A stretch of 34,249 bases of DNA. Source: Legionellales bacterium. Lineage in GTDB: Bacteria; Pseudomonadota; Gammaproteobacteria; UBA1113. The notes beneath the pieces are model-generated. The model worked only from the letters and a program-made list of their open reading frames with translations. It did not search any database and was not told the origin of the DNA. Below are positions 7,446 through 16,125 of the stretch, piece by piece. The translations under genes and the position numbers were made by a program. Where the stretch lies: the NCBI GenBank assembly GCA_002707205.1, contig PAMH01000005.1, positions 5,001 through 39,249 of the forward strand, read 5' to 3'. Each line of letters opens with the position of its first letter. Within the stretch, counting starts at the first letter, position 1.

Positions 7446-9458
7446 TGCTGTATCTGGCTCAAATCGTTTACCACAATCACTTTGTAAATCATTAAAAATT
7501 TTTGTTAACTCATCCTTGCCGAGAGCTCGAGCATAGTGAATTGGCCCGCCTAAAAATGGTGCAAAACCAGCGCCAAAGATCATACCAGCATCTAATAAAT
7601 CTGCACTTTCAACCACATTTTCACGTAAAACCGCAAAAGACTCATTAACTAATCGCATGATTAACCGATGTGTAATAAGCTCATCATGTTCCCCCTTGTC
7701 TGCTGCTGGTTCTTTTATTTGTTTTCCATCTTTATAAGTATAAAAACCTTGTCCAGACTTTTTACCTAGCTTACTTTGTGAAACCATACTCTCCAAACGT
7801 GTAGGAACAGTACCACCAAAATGCGCTATCATATTTTTAGCAACTGACAAACAAACATCTAAACCTACAGTATCAGCAATTTCAACTGGTCCCATTGGCA
7901 TGCCAAATTTTTTCGCTGCGCTATCAATAGCTGTAATAGAATAACCCTCATCAACTAATGCAACACATTCCATTAAATATGGCATTAAAATACGATTAAC
8001 TAAAAATCCAGGACTACTTTTTACTGGTAATGGTAATTTATCAATTGATCGTACAAAAGCAATCGCGTCATTTAAAACATCTTGTGATGTTAATTGGCCT
8101 TTAACAACTTCCACTAATGGCATTTTTGCCACCGGATTAAAATAATGAATACCAACAAGTCTTTCAGGATTGTTCAAGGTCTGATTTATTTCATCTAAGG
8201 GAATACTTGAGGTATTACTTGCTAGTATCGCTGATGGTTTTGCAGAAGCTTCTAAAGTTTTAAATAGGTTTTGTTTTGCTTCTAAATTTTCATAAATTGC
8301 TTCAATAATAACATCAGCTTTTGAGACACCTTCACCCTCTAAATCAGGGATCAATCGATCCATTGCAGCTTGGATTAATCGCTTATCACGTATTTTTTTA
8401 GAAAATAATTGATAAGCTCGAGCAATCGCCGGTGCTACTTGCTCACTACTTCTATCTTGCAACGTTACTTGCATACCTCTTAAGGCACACCACGCGGCAA
8501 TATCTCCTCCCATAGTACCAGCGCCTATAACATGCACATGCTGGGCTTTAAAGTCACTGTGTTTGGCTAAACTTTTCAGTTGTTCTTGTAAGAAAAATAC
8601 TCGCACCAAATTTCTTGAGGTGTCGCTAACTAAGAGTTTGCCAATTGAGTTTGCCTCTGTTATGTAAGCTTTCTCATTGTCAATCCCCACTTTTACCCAA
8701 TTATCAATCACTGCATATGGTGCTGGATAATGTTCGGGTTTAGCTTTCACCATGACTTTTTTACGCAATAGTGAGCCAACAGCTTGCCTAATAAAAGATA
8801 TCGAGAACGCCTTGTCATACCATGGCGCTTTATGTCGTTCTGGTTGATTTAATATAAAACGTATTGCTGCAGTTTTTAAATGTCGCATAGGTACTGCAGC
8901 ATCTATAAACCCAATTTTAGCAGCAACTTTAGCAGGCACAGTTCGACCAGATAAAATCAAATCCATTGCTTTTAAAGCGCCAATACACCGTGGTAAACGT
9001 ATTGTCCCGCCCCAACCCGGATGTATACCTAATAATACTTCAGGAAGTCCTAACTTGGTTTTTCTATTGTCGTGCGCAACACGATAATCGCAGGCAAGTG
9101 CTAATTCTAAGCCTCCGCCTAAACACGCACCATCAATCAAGGCTAAAGTTGGAATTTTCAAATTTTCTAATTTTTCAAAAATAATTTGCCCTTTTCTAAC
9201 TAACTCAAAAGCTTCATTTGCATCTTTAATTTCAGTAAATGCTTGAATGTCTGCGCCTAGAATAAAGCCACTAGACTTTGCTGACTGAATAATTAAGCCA
9301 GCAAGATTTTCTTTCTGTTGAATATCATCAACTATTCGTTCAAATTCTTCCAAAACTTCTCGGTTTAAAGTATTCGCTGCGACATTTGCTTTATTAAGAC
9401 TCAACCAAATGATATCACGATCATCTTGTTTTAATTGCCAATGCGTAAAATTATTCAT
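7425..9458 (-). CDS. fadJ: Fatty acid oxidation complex alpha subunit: enoyl-CoA hydratase/3-hydroxyacyl-CoA dehydrogenase
   Basis: Two-function enzyme of beta-oxidation: hydrates enoyl-CoA, then oxidises 3-hydroxyacyl-CoA with NAD. The N-terminal crotonase domain (about 1-190) has GFILGADIQAF, LALACDYRVA and the Glu of GLPEVLLGIHPGWGGT. The dehydrogenase part (from about 310) has the dinucleotide motif VIGAGTMGGDIA and the signature HYFNPVAKMPLVEVV. The C-terminal domain has PGFLVNRILMPYLMECVAL. At 677 residues it is slightly shorter than E. coli FadJ (714) or FadB (729). The frame extends to a TTG at 9485, but ATG 9458 has AGAGGA 8 bases upstream. It lies 13 bases after fadI, as the last gene of the fad run. 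FadJ is preferred to FadB because of the FadI-like partner. Confidence 0.9.
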   Translation of the reverse strand: MNNFTHWQLKQDDRDIIWLSLNKANVAANTLNREVLEEFERIVDDIQQKENLAGLIIQSAKSSGFILGADIQAFTEIKDANEAFELVRKGQIIFEKLENLKIPTLALIDGACLGGGLELALACDYRVAHDNRKTKLGLPEVLLGIHPGWGGTIRLPRCIGALKAMDLILSGRTVPAKVAAKIGFIDAAVPMRHLKTAAIRFILNQPERHKAPWYDKAFSISFIRQAVGSLLRKKVMVKAKPEHYPAPYAVIDNWVKVGIDNEKAYITEANSIGKLLVSDTSRNLVRVFFLQEQLKSLAKHSDFKAQHVHVIGAGTMGGDIAAWCALRGMQVTLQDRSSEQVAPAIARAYQLFSKKIRDKRLIQAAMDRLIPDLEGEGVSKADVIIEAIYENLEAKQNLFKTLEASAKPSAILASNTSSIPLDEINQTLNNPERLVGIHYFNPVAKMPLVEVVKGQLTSQDVLNDAIAFVRSIDKLPLPVKSSPGFLVNRILMPYLMECVALVDEGYSITAIDSAAKKFGMPMGPVEIADTVGLDVCLSVAKNMIAHFGGTVPTRLESMVSQSKLGKKSGQGFYTYKDGKQIKEPAADKGEHDELITHRLIMRLVNESFAVLRENVVESADLLDAGMIFGAGFAPFLGGPIHYARALGKDELTKIFNDLQSDCGKRFEPDTALSEIII

Positions 9459-9471
9459 GCTCAAATTCCTC

Positions 9472-10767
9472 TTATATACGTTCAATTAATACTGCACCGC
9501 CTTGACCACCTCCAATACAAATTGAAGCAAGCCCACGTTTAGCATTATTTCGCTGCAAGACATGAATAAGATGTAATATAATTCTTGCGCCACTTGCTCC
9601 AACAGGGTGCCCTAATGCTATTGCACCCCCATCAACATTTAATTTTTCTTTTGGAATTTCACCAAATGCTGAGTCTAATCCTAGAAATTGTTTACAATAA
9701 TCTGCATTATTCCAAGCTTTGACACAACCAATAACTTGCGCAGCAAAGGCTTCATTTATTTCCCAGAAATCAATATCCTTTAGCGATAAGTGCTGCTGTT
9801 TCAATAATGGTGTTGCCGCATGAATAGGTCCTAATCCCATCACGCTGGGATCTAATGCGGCCCATTGGCAATCTACTAATTTTGCAATTACGGGTAGTTG
9901 ATACTTTTCTACAGCTTGCTCACTTGCCAATAACATAAAGCAAGCACCATCTGTAATTTGTGAACTATTTCCAGCTGTTACTGCTCCATATTTTTTATCA
10001 AAAAATGGTTTTAGTTTTGCAAGTTTTTCTATGGAAGAATCCGCACGAATACCATCATCATGTAAATACGCATTTCCTTTTCTATCAAAAATTGGTGAAA
10101 CCTCAGTGAAGAAATTTTCAGTGATGGCATGTGCTGCATGTTGATGACTTTTAACTGCAAAATTATCCATGTCTTGTCGGCTAATATCAAATTCATAGGC
10201 AATTTGCTCTGCCGTTTGTCCCATAGACATACCAATAATCGGATCTGTTAATCCTTTTAGTAAGGCAATAACTGGTGCAAAATAGTTTAACCGTAACTGA
10301 GGTAACATCTGTAATTTTTGTCCGATGGTTTTACTACTCATCCAACCACCTAACCATGTTGCCATTTTCGTATTTAATAATAAAGGGGCATGACTCATCG
10401 CATCGGTCCCGCCAGCTAAAACAACATCACTTTTGCCTGATGCAATATTTTCCATCGCATTATCTATAGCTTGCATCCCTGAAGCGCAATTTCGCATCAC
10501 TGTGAATGCAGGTACAGTATTTTTAAGCCCCAACCGTAATGCAATAACACGACTGATATTAGCTTCATCTGGTCCAGGCATTGTACAACCCGTAATAACC
10601 TCATCAATGATATCCACTGAGGCATTCATTCGTGTTAATAAAGATCTTGAGGCAGAAACAGCAAGATCTGAAGCTGTAAAAGCACCAGGCTTATTTCGTG
10701 CTTTTAAAAAAGGTGTTCTTGCACCATCAACGACATAAACTACGCGCTTTGTGTTGTTTTCTTGCAT
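9472..10767 (-). CDS. fadI: Acetyl-CoA acyltransferase (thiolase), beta-oxidation beta subunit, FadI-like
   Basis: Cleaves 3-ketoacyl-CoA with CoA to release acetyl-CoA, in complex with the FadJ-type subunit. The 431 residues match FadI (436) better than FadA (387). The acyl-carrying cysteine is C94 in VMRNCASGMQA. H387 lies in GGAIALGHPVGASGAR and C417 in SICIGGGQGG. NEAFAAQ supplies the thiolase signature. The ATG at 10767 lies inside the end of fadE (28-base overlap), with AAGGA 8 bases upstream, so translation is probably coupled. FadI is a best fit; the substrate range is not readable from sequence. Confidence 0.88.
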   Translation of the reverse strand: MQENNTKRVVYVVDGARTPFLKARNKPGAFTASDLAVSASRSLLTRMNASVDIIDEVITGCTMPGPDEANISRVIALRLGLKNTVPAFTVMRNCASGMQAIDNAMENIASGKSDVVLAGGTDAMSHAPLLLNTKMATWLGGWMSSKTIGQKLQMLPQLRLNYFAPVIALLKGLTDPIIGMSMGQTAEQIAYEFDISRQDMDNFAVKSHQHAAHAITENFFTEVSPIFDRKGNAYLHDDGIRADSSIEKLAKLKPFFDKKYGAVTAGNSSQITDGACFMLLASEQAVEKYQLPVIAKLVDCQWAALDPSVMGLGPIHAATPLLKQQHLSLKDIDFWEINEAFAAQVIGCVKAWNNADYCKQFLGLDSAFGEIPKEKLNVDGGAIALGHPVGASGARIILHLIHVLQRNNAKRGLASICIGGGQGGAVLIERI

Positions 10768-13202
10768 ATTTCATTTCCTTTTACTGGTTCAAATTCATCT
10801 ACTGCAATCACTTGCGTGATTAATTTTTCTAAATTTAATAAGGCATTTTTCTCATTTACATTGATCACATCAGCCATAACAGCTTGCTCAAGTAATGCTG
10901 CTTTGTCCGAACACTTTTTAATTTTTCCCTCTCTAATTGCTTGAGTAATTTTTTTATCAATTTCATCACAAGCATGCATTTCTTCCAAAGTTAAATCAAG
11001 CACATGAATAGGATCCGATAATGTATGCCCTTGATAACAAAAGGCGGTTAACTGCTGACGTAGAACATTATTTATAAGCATGGGTTTTACTAACTTTTCA
11101 CTCAATTGATCTGTAGGTCCATGTCTAAAACTTCTATCTAACGGAAAAATAGCAAAACTTAATAGACCAGCAATCCATTTATTTGGAAAATTATCAAATA
11201 ATTCATCAAATGCAATTTGGATTTTATGTAAACAAGTTTGTAAACCCCATTCAGCATAAGCTTGCTTATGTTCATCAATGTCATGACTATGAAAATATTT
11301 GATAATCGTTGAAGCAAGATAAAGCTGACTCAAAATATCTGCAAATCTTGCTGATAATCGTTCTTTACGTTTTAACTCGCCACCCAGATACATCATGGCG
11401 ACATCAGAACTTAATGCGAGGGCTGTGCTCATTCTTGTTAACTGCTTATAATATTTTGCCAATGGATCTTTATCTTCAGTTTGAATAAAAGCACCATTTG
11501 TAATTCCATAAAATAAAGATTTAGCAAAATTACTGACAGTATAACCAAGATGTTTACAAATTAATTTATCAAATTGACGGTATGCAAAATTTTCATCGCT
11601 ATGATTTACGGCATCAATTTCTTGTCGAATATATGGGTGACAACGCATTGCTCCCTGACCAAAAACAATCAAATTTCGAGTTAGACTATTTGCGCCTTCA
11701 ACTGTAATACTAATTGGCAATCCAAAATATGCATGTGCCAAATAATTATTTGGCCCCATTTGAATAGCTTTTCCGGCATGAATATCCATTGCATCATTTA
11801 AAACATGGCGGCTAATTTCTGTCATATTATACTTTGCAATTGCACTAGCAAGTGATGGCTTTATTCCCATATCAACCGCATTAACCGTCATTGCTCGACA
11901 TGCTTCTAACATATAAGTGTAACCAGCAATACGACTCAAACTTTCTTGTACGCCTTCAAAATTTGCAATAGAAGTTTTAAATTGTTTTCGGATTTTTGCA
12001 TAAGCGCCCGTCGTACGATAACTTACCTGACAAACTGCCGTTGCTAATGCGGGTAATGAAATACCACGCCCCATTGACAAGCACTCCATGAGCATACGCC
12101 AGCCTTGACCAATCATCGCTTTGCCACCAATAACCCAATCAAGCGGGATAAAGACATCTTTACCGCGAATTGGACCATTCATAAAGGCAACGCCCATTGG
12201 ATTATGTCGTTTTCCTGTTTCTACACCTGGGTAGTTTGTCGGTAATAAGCTCAATGTTATGCCTAAATCAATTTTATCACCGTAGAGCTTATCCGGATCA
12301 AATAACTTAAATGCAAGCCCCATGACTGTAGCAACAGGTGCAAGCGTAATATAACGTTTATCGAAATTTAAGCGAATCCCCAAAACTTCGCTACCTTCAT
12401 GCATACCTTTACAAATAATACCCGTATCAGGAATTGATGCAGCATCACTACCAGCAGTTGGTGCTGTTAAACCAAAACAGGGAATTTCTTCACCACGAGC
12501 AAGTTTAGGCAGGTAATGATCCTGCTGCTCTTTAGTGCCATAGTGTACTAATAATTCAGCGGGGCCTAGTGAGTTAGGTACCATAATTGTCACCGCGGCA
12601 GATAAACTTCTTGACGCAACTTTAGTCACAATTGAAGAATGTGCATAAGCGGAAAAACCGAGTCCACCAAATTTTTTATCTAAACATAAACTTAAGAACT
12701 TTTCTTTTTTTATGTATTCCCACACAGATGCTGGCAAATCATGATCTTCATGCATGATTTTCCAATCGTCAAGTTGTTCACAAAGCGTATTGACTTGCTT
12801 ATCCATAAACTGTTGTTCTTCAACACTTAGTTTTGGCGTTGGCATTTGCTTGAGTTTTTTCCAATCAGGAGAACCTTGAAATAAATCACCTTCCCACCAA
12901 ACATCACCTGCATCTAATGCTTCTTTTTCTGTTTGGCTCATCGGCGGTAATGTTTTCTTAACGGATTTGAATGTTTTGTACATAAATAAACTTTTACGTA
13001 ATTCAGGCAAATGAAATATTGCGACAATAACTAAAGTCATTAATGTAATTGGTACTAATAAATACCAAGGAAAAATATGGAAAAAGGCGAACACAGCTAA
13101 GGTTACAAGAACTACACCACTCCAAATCGTAGCGTTTACACGATGATACGCTAGCCCACCTATGATAAGAAAAAAAACGATCAACCCCAAAATAAATGCC
13201 AT
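10740..13202 (-). CDS. fadE: Acyl-CoA dehydrogenase FadE
   Basis: FAD enzyme for the first oxidation of beta-oxidation, acyl-CoA to trans-2-enoyl-CoA. The 820 residues match the large E. coli FadE (814). The N-terminus has about three hydrophobic segments (residues 2-65), then the dehydrogenase core: FGGLGFSAYAHS, FGLTAPTAGSDAASIPDTG and LMECLSMGRGISLPALATA, with the large C-terminal FadE extension after about 480. The frame reaches a TTG at 13232, but ATG 13202 is preceded by AAGGGA 7 bases away and aligns with the FadE start. It overlaps fadI at its end and follows the SDR gene after 91 bases. Confidence 0.95.
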   Translation of the reverse strand: MAFILGLIVFFLIIGGLAYHRVNATIWSGVVLVTLAVFAFFHIFPWYLLVPITLMTLVIVAIFHLPELRKSLFMYKTFKSVKKTLPPMSQTEKEALDAGDVWWEGDLFQGSPDWKKLKQMPTPKLSVEEQQFMDKQVNTLCEQLDDWKIMHEDHDLPASVWEYIKKEKFLSLCLDKKFGGLGFSAYAHSSIVTKVASRSLSAAVTIMVPNSLGPAELLVHYGTKEQQDHYLPKLARGEEIPCFGLTAPTAGSDAASIPDTGIICKGMHEGSEVLGIRLNFDKRYITLAPVATVMGLAFKLFDPDKLYGDKIDLGITLSLLPTNYPGVETGKRHNPMGVAFMNGPIRGKDVFIPLDWVIGGKAMIGQGWRMLMECLSMGRGISLPALATAVCQVSYRTTGAYAKIRKQFKTSIANFEGVQESLSRIAGYTYMLEACRAMTVNAVDMGIKPSLASAIAKYNMTEISRHVLNDAMDIHAGKAIQMGPNNYLAHAYFGLPISITVEGANSLTRNLIVFGQGAMRCHPYIRQEIDAVNHSDENFAYRQFDKLICKHLGYTVSNFAKSLFYGITNGAFIQTEDKDPLAKYYKQLTRMSTALALSSDVAMMYLGGELKRKERLSARFADILSQLYLASTIIKYFHSHDIDEHKQAYAEWGLQTCLHKIQIAFDELFDNFPNKWIAGLLSFAIFPLDRSFRHGPTDQLSEKLVKPMLINNVLRQQLTAFCYQGHTLSDPIHVLDLTLEEMHACDEIDKKITQAIREGKIKKCSDKAALLEQAVMADVINVNEKNALLNLEKLITQVIAVDEFEPVKGNEICKKTTQSA

Positions 13203-13293
13203 AATACTTCCCTTGTTAATTGTTGAGCGCAATAAGCGATAATTCTAACGTGTTTTTACGTATCCCGAAAGCACCTTTCTGTGGATAAATTCA

Positions 13294-14109
13294 TTACAAA
13301 AATAAATCTTTAAAAGGCGCCACTTCTGGGTTAATCGCATACTTAGAAAAATCAGTCACTCCCTCAGCTTTTAATACTGCCTCGTCAATAAAAAACTGAC
13401 CGGTCGATGCTTGACTATCTTGCATTAAAATTTGATATGTAGCATCAGCCATAATCTCAGGCTTTCGACTCGCCTGCCATAAAGCTTCAGGAAAATGTAC
13501 CTTAACAGCCATTGTAGCAATCGTTGTTTGTGGCCAAAGAGAGTTAACGGCGATACCTTTGGGCTTTAACTCAGCTGCCATTCCTAGTGTGCACATACTC
13601 ATTCCATACTTTGCCATAGTATATGCAACGTGATCTTTAAACCATTTATCTTGCATATTTAACGGTGGAGATAGTGTTAAGATATGTGGGTTATCGGCTT
13701 TTTCTAAATAAGGAATACATGCCTGAGAACAAGCAAATGTTGCTCTCACGTTAACGCCAAACATTAAGTCAAATTTACGCATAGGTGTATTTTCAGTATT
13801 TGTTAATGAGATAGCACTTGCGTTATTAATTAACGCATCAATTTTGCCATATTTTTGTCCAACAGTATCAACAACCTCTCTAACCCGCATTTCATCACGT
13901 ACATCTAAAATAAAAGGTTCTGCTATACCACCTAACTCATTAATTTCTTGCGCGACAGTGTGTATTGTGCCAGGTAATTTTGCGTGTGGTTTCTCTGTTT
14001 TTCCAGTGACAACAATAATCGCGCCATCCTTTGCAAGCTTTAATGCAATTTCACGTCCAATTCCTCGCGTGCTTCCTGTAATAAAAACAACCTTATCTTT
14101 AAATGACAT
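13294..14109 (-). CDS. Short-chain dehydrogenase/reductase, HSDL2-like
   Basis: NAD(P)-dependent oxidoreductase of the classical SDR type. The cofactor motif TGSTRGIG lies near residue 11, followed by the INNAS motif, the catalytic Tyr and Lys in HVAYTMAKYGM, and NSLWPQTTIATMA after the active site. The combination SPPLNMQDKWFKDHVAYTMAKYGMS is characteristic of the HSDL2 subgroup, in mammals a lipid-linked peroxisomal/mitochondrial protein. ATG 14109 has AAGGAG 5 bases upstream. It lies 9 bases after pilX and upstream of fadE, so a role in fatty-acyl metabolism is plausible (inference). The precise substrate is unknown. Confidence 0.88.
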   Translation of the reverse strand: MSFKDKVVFITGSTRGIGREIALKLAKDGAIIVVTGKTEKPHAKLPGTIHTVAQEINELGGIAEPFILDVRDEMRVREVVDTVGQKYGKIDALINNASAISLTNTENTPMRKFDLMFGVNVRATFACSQACIPYLEKADNPHILTLSPPLNMQDKWFKDHVAYTMAKYGMSMCTLGMAAELKPKGIAVNSLWPQTTIATMAVKVHFPEALWQASRKPEIMADATYQILMQDSQASTGQFFIDEAVLKAEGVTDFSKYAINPEVAPFKDLFL

Positions 14110-14118
14110 CTTCTCTCC

Positions 14119-14646
14119 TTATCCCCACCTTAAGTTTTGCCGCCCAAATTTATTAACTTTCAGTACACGTAAACACGGCTGCTTATTGACTTGTCTTGCC
14201 AATTCAACCGTTTGTAAAAATAAATTTCCTCGCCCTGTAAGTAACACCAAGGTTAATCGATGTATTGCTAGGCCAGTTAGTTTACCATCATCTTGCAGTT
14301 CACAAACAGTAGGAGCAATTTTTTCATTGACGTAATAGATATCAAAGGGTTGTTTACTAATTAAACATGCATTTTTTTGCCACCAGCTGTTAGTTTCATG
14401 TGCGTATCTTAAGCCTATTTTAGTTGGGCGTACACAGGTATCATAGTCTAAGTTGAACTTTTGTTCTACTTTGGTTAATTGAAATAATAAACTCACATGC
14501 TGCTCTTTATGCAACATAAAAATATATGCAATTTGATATTGCACTTTCGTATATTCGTAACTTACAAGTGTCAATAACGTCATCAGCATTAATAAACATA
14601 AAACGGCTGGTAATACAAATCCGTGAGATTTATATTTAGCCAACAT
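14119..14646 (-). CDS. pilX: PilX-like minor pilin assembly protein
   Basis: Putative minor component of type IV pili. The N-terminus has a short basic leader ending KSHG, followed by the hydrophobic helix FVLPAVLCLLMLMTLLTLV, as in PilX and the related GspK. It lacks the Glu at position +5 that most pilins have, which is usual for this subclass. The remaining 140 residues, with six cysteines, are not recognisable in detail. ATG 14646 lies inside pilW (11-base overlap), which supports co-translation. At 175 residues the size fits PilX. Assigned mainly by leader and by place in the pilV-pilW-pilX order. Confidence 0.7.
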   Translation of the reverse strand: MLAKYKSHGFVLPAVLCLLMLMTLLTLVSYEYTKVQYQIAYIFMLHKEQHVSLLFQLTKVEQKFNLDYDTCVRPTKIGLRYAHETNSWWQKNACLISKQPFDIYYVNEKIAPTVCELQDDGKLTGLAIHRLTLVLLTGRGNLFLQTVELARQVNKQPCLRVLKVNKFGRQNLRWG

Positions 14647-15493
14647 AATCTAAAAACTGCCAGTGCTGTGACACATGATAAGGATGAACAGCCAAACTTT
14701 GACTCTTTGGGACATGACCAACAGTATCGATGCTCATTGTCTCCAGATTAAAAGCTAATTTTTCTGCTTGGGTACTTGTATCCAAGCTAACATGAAATTG
14801 TGAAATGCCTTCAATCAATTCTTCATCTCTACCTGATATTGTGTGCCAATATAAAGCGGGGATGGGCTTTCCTAATCGATCTAAACGTGTCGTATTTGCA
14901 ATGTATAATATGGGTGCTTGCCATAACCCTACTTCTGCCCCTTTTCTGTATGCAGACAATGTACTACGTGTATACAATACTTGTGTATCCTTTTTTTGAT
15001 ACACTTTATCAACTTGAAATAAATCAGCATGTGTACAATCAGCTATCATAACAATATCACCCGCTTTTAGCTTCACATGTTGCTCAACAGTTAGATAATG
15101 TGCACTAAGCATAGCTTTACTTAAAAGATCGGTATCAGGACTCATATAATTTAGCTGTAATAAACTACTTGTTGCTAATGGCTGATGTGTCCATTTTTTA
15201 TGCATTGAACCAGTTGATAAAATTTTAGCTGGCAAAATTACAAGACCGTTAACATGATTATCAATGACGAGATTTTTCAAAGATAAACATCCCGTGAATC
15301 CGGCATTTTCTGTCATAGTTTGTAGTAAATTACTTGCAAGAATGCCATTGTGACTGGCTTGCATTAATGCTTGTTGAAATTTAAAACTTTGTTGGTGTTC
15401 AATAAATAACTCACCAAGTACTAACGTAATAAAAGTACCCAATACAACAGCAATTAACAATTCTATCAATGTAAACCCATTACTATGAGACAT
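14636..15493 (-). CDS. pilW: Type IV minor pilin PilW-like protein
   Basis: Minor pilin that primes type IV pilus assembly. The prepilin signal is canonical: MSHSNG cleaved before FTLIELLIAVVLGTFITLVL, with the conserved Glu at +5. The 285-residue length is in the PilW range. The C-terminal globular part has the C...C pairs and the mixed beta pattern of the family but no further motif that I recognise. It starts 2 bases after the pilV stop with little ribosome-binding site of its own, suggesting coupling; its end overlaps pilX. The PilE, PilY1 and FimT genes usually found beside it are absent from this window. Confidence 0.82.
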   Translation of the reverse strand: MSHSNGFTLIELLIAVVLGTFITLVLGELFIEHQQSFKFQQALMQASHNGILASNLLQTMTENAGFTGCLSLKNLVIDNHVNGLVILPAKILSTGSMHKKWTHQPLATSSLLQLNYMSPDTDLLSKAMLSAHYLTVEQHVKLKAGDIVMIADCTHADLFQVDKVYQKKDTQVLYTRSTLSAYRKGAEVGLWQAPILYIANTTRLDRLGKPIPALYWHTISGRDEELIEGISQFHVSLDTSTQAEKLAFNLETMSIDTVGHVPKSQSLAVHPYHVSQHWQFLDYVG

Positions 15494-15495
15494 AT

Positions 15496-15831
15496 TTATA
15501 TTACCGTAAATGTTAATTGAAATGCTGAAAGCTTTGGTAACTTCCAGTGCAATGTCATCGATATTTGTGTTGGTGTTTTGCTAATACTTAATTGACCTTG
15601 AGGTAAAGCACGTTGAGCATAGATAGATTGCTGATAATCAACTTGTGTATCCTGATAACTATTAGCCAGCATAACGTTACTGATGATATTTGCTGATTTT
15701 GCCAATAATGTTGATTCATATTGATAAAAAAGTGTGAAAGCTTGTAACTGCATTAAACCTAATAATGCAATGCTGATAATGCTCAAGCTTAGTAATATTT
15801 CAATCAATGAGAATGCTTTATTGATAAACAT
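15496..15831 (-). CDS. pilV: Type IV minor pilin PilV-like protein, short form
   Basis: Minor pilin with leader MFINKA followed by FSLIEILLSLSIISIALLGLM, the standard pilin helix with Glu at +5. The residue before the cleavage site is Ala instead of Gly, which prepilin peptidases tolerate less well but which occurs in some minor pilins. At 111 residues it is shorter than typical PilV (about 140-185). ATG 15831 has a strong GAGGGG site 6 bases upstream. It is first in the run pilV-pilW-pilX-SDR-fadE-fadI-fadJ. A -10-like TATACA (15850-15855, minus strand) lies upstream, without a good -35. Confidence 0.78.
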   Translation of the reverse strand: MFINKAFSLIEILLSLSIISIALLGLMQLQAFTLFYQYESTLLAKSANIISNVMLANSYQDTQVDYQQSIYAQRALPQGQLSISKTPTQISMTLHWKLPKLSAFQLTFTVI

Positions 15832-16125
15832 AATTACCCCTCTATTTTGTGTATACTGTGAGGGTTATATTTTTAAAGCTAATAATAAACAGCTTTACCT
15901 ACATTTTAATTTTTTCTAAAGCATAGTTAAAATTTTTCAATCTGCAACTCATTTAAACATAATTTTGACTTTTAATTTTATCGATGAATCTTTGTGTTTA
16001 GCGTTTATGCAATTTGTAAAAAACACGTTACAAATATATTTAATCTCGTCTACGCAAAATATACATTTAACACCTATAACTATAATACATAAATAAAAAA
16101 TCATATTGATTTTGAGAGGTGAAAG

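Noticed and set aside
13280-13288. Perfect DnaA box (TTATCCACA on the minus strand) between SDR and fadE; another at 32571-32579
   Set aside because: Two isolated boxes in 34 kb of AT-rich DNA, without clustering, an AT-rich unwinding element or dnaA/dnaN neighbours, do not make an origin.
13844-14335. 163-residue plus-strand frame over the SDR/pilX junction
   Set aside because: Antisense to two well-supported genes, no family resemblance, and Ser/Pro/Thr composition typical of antisense frames.
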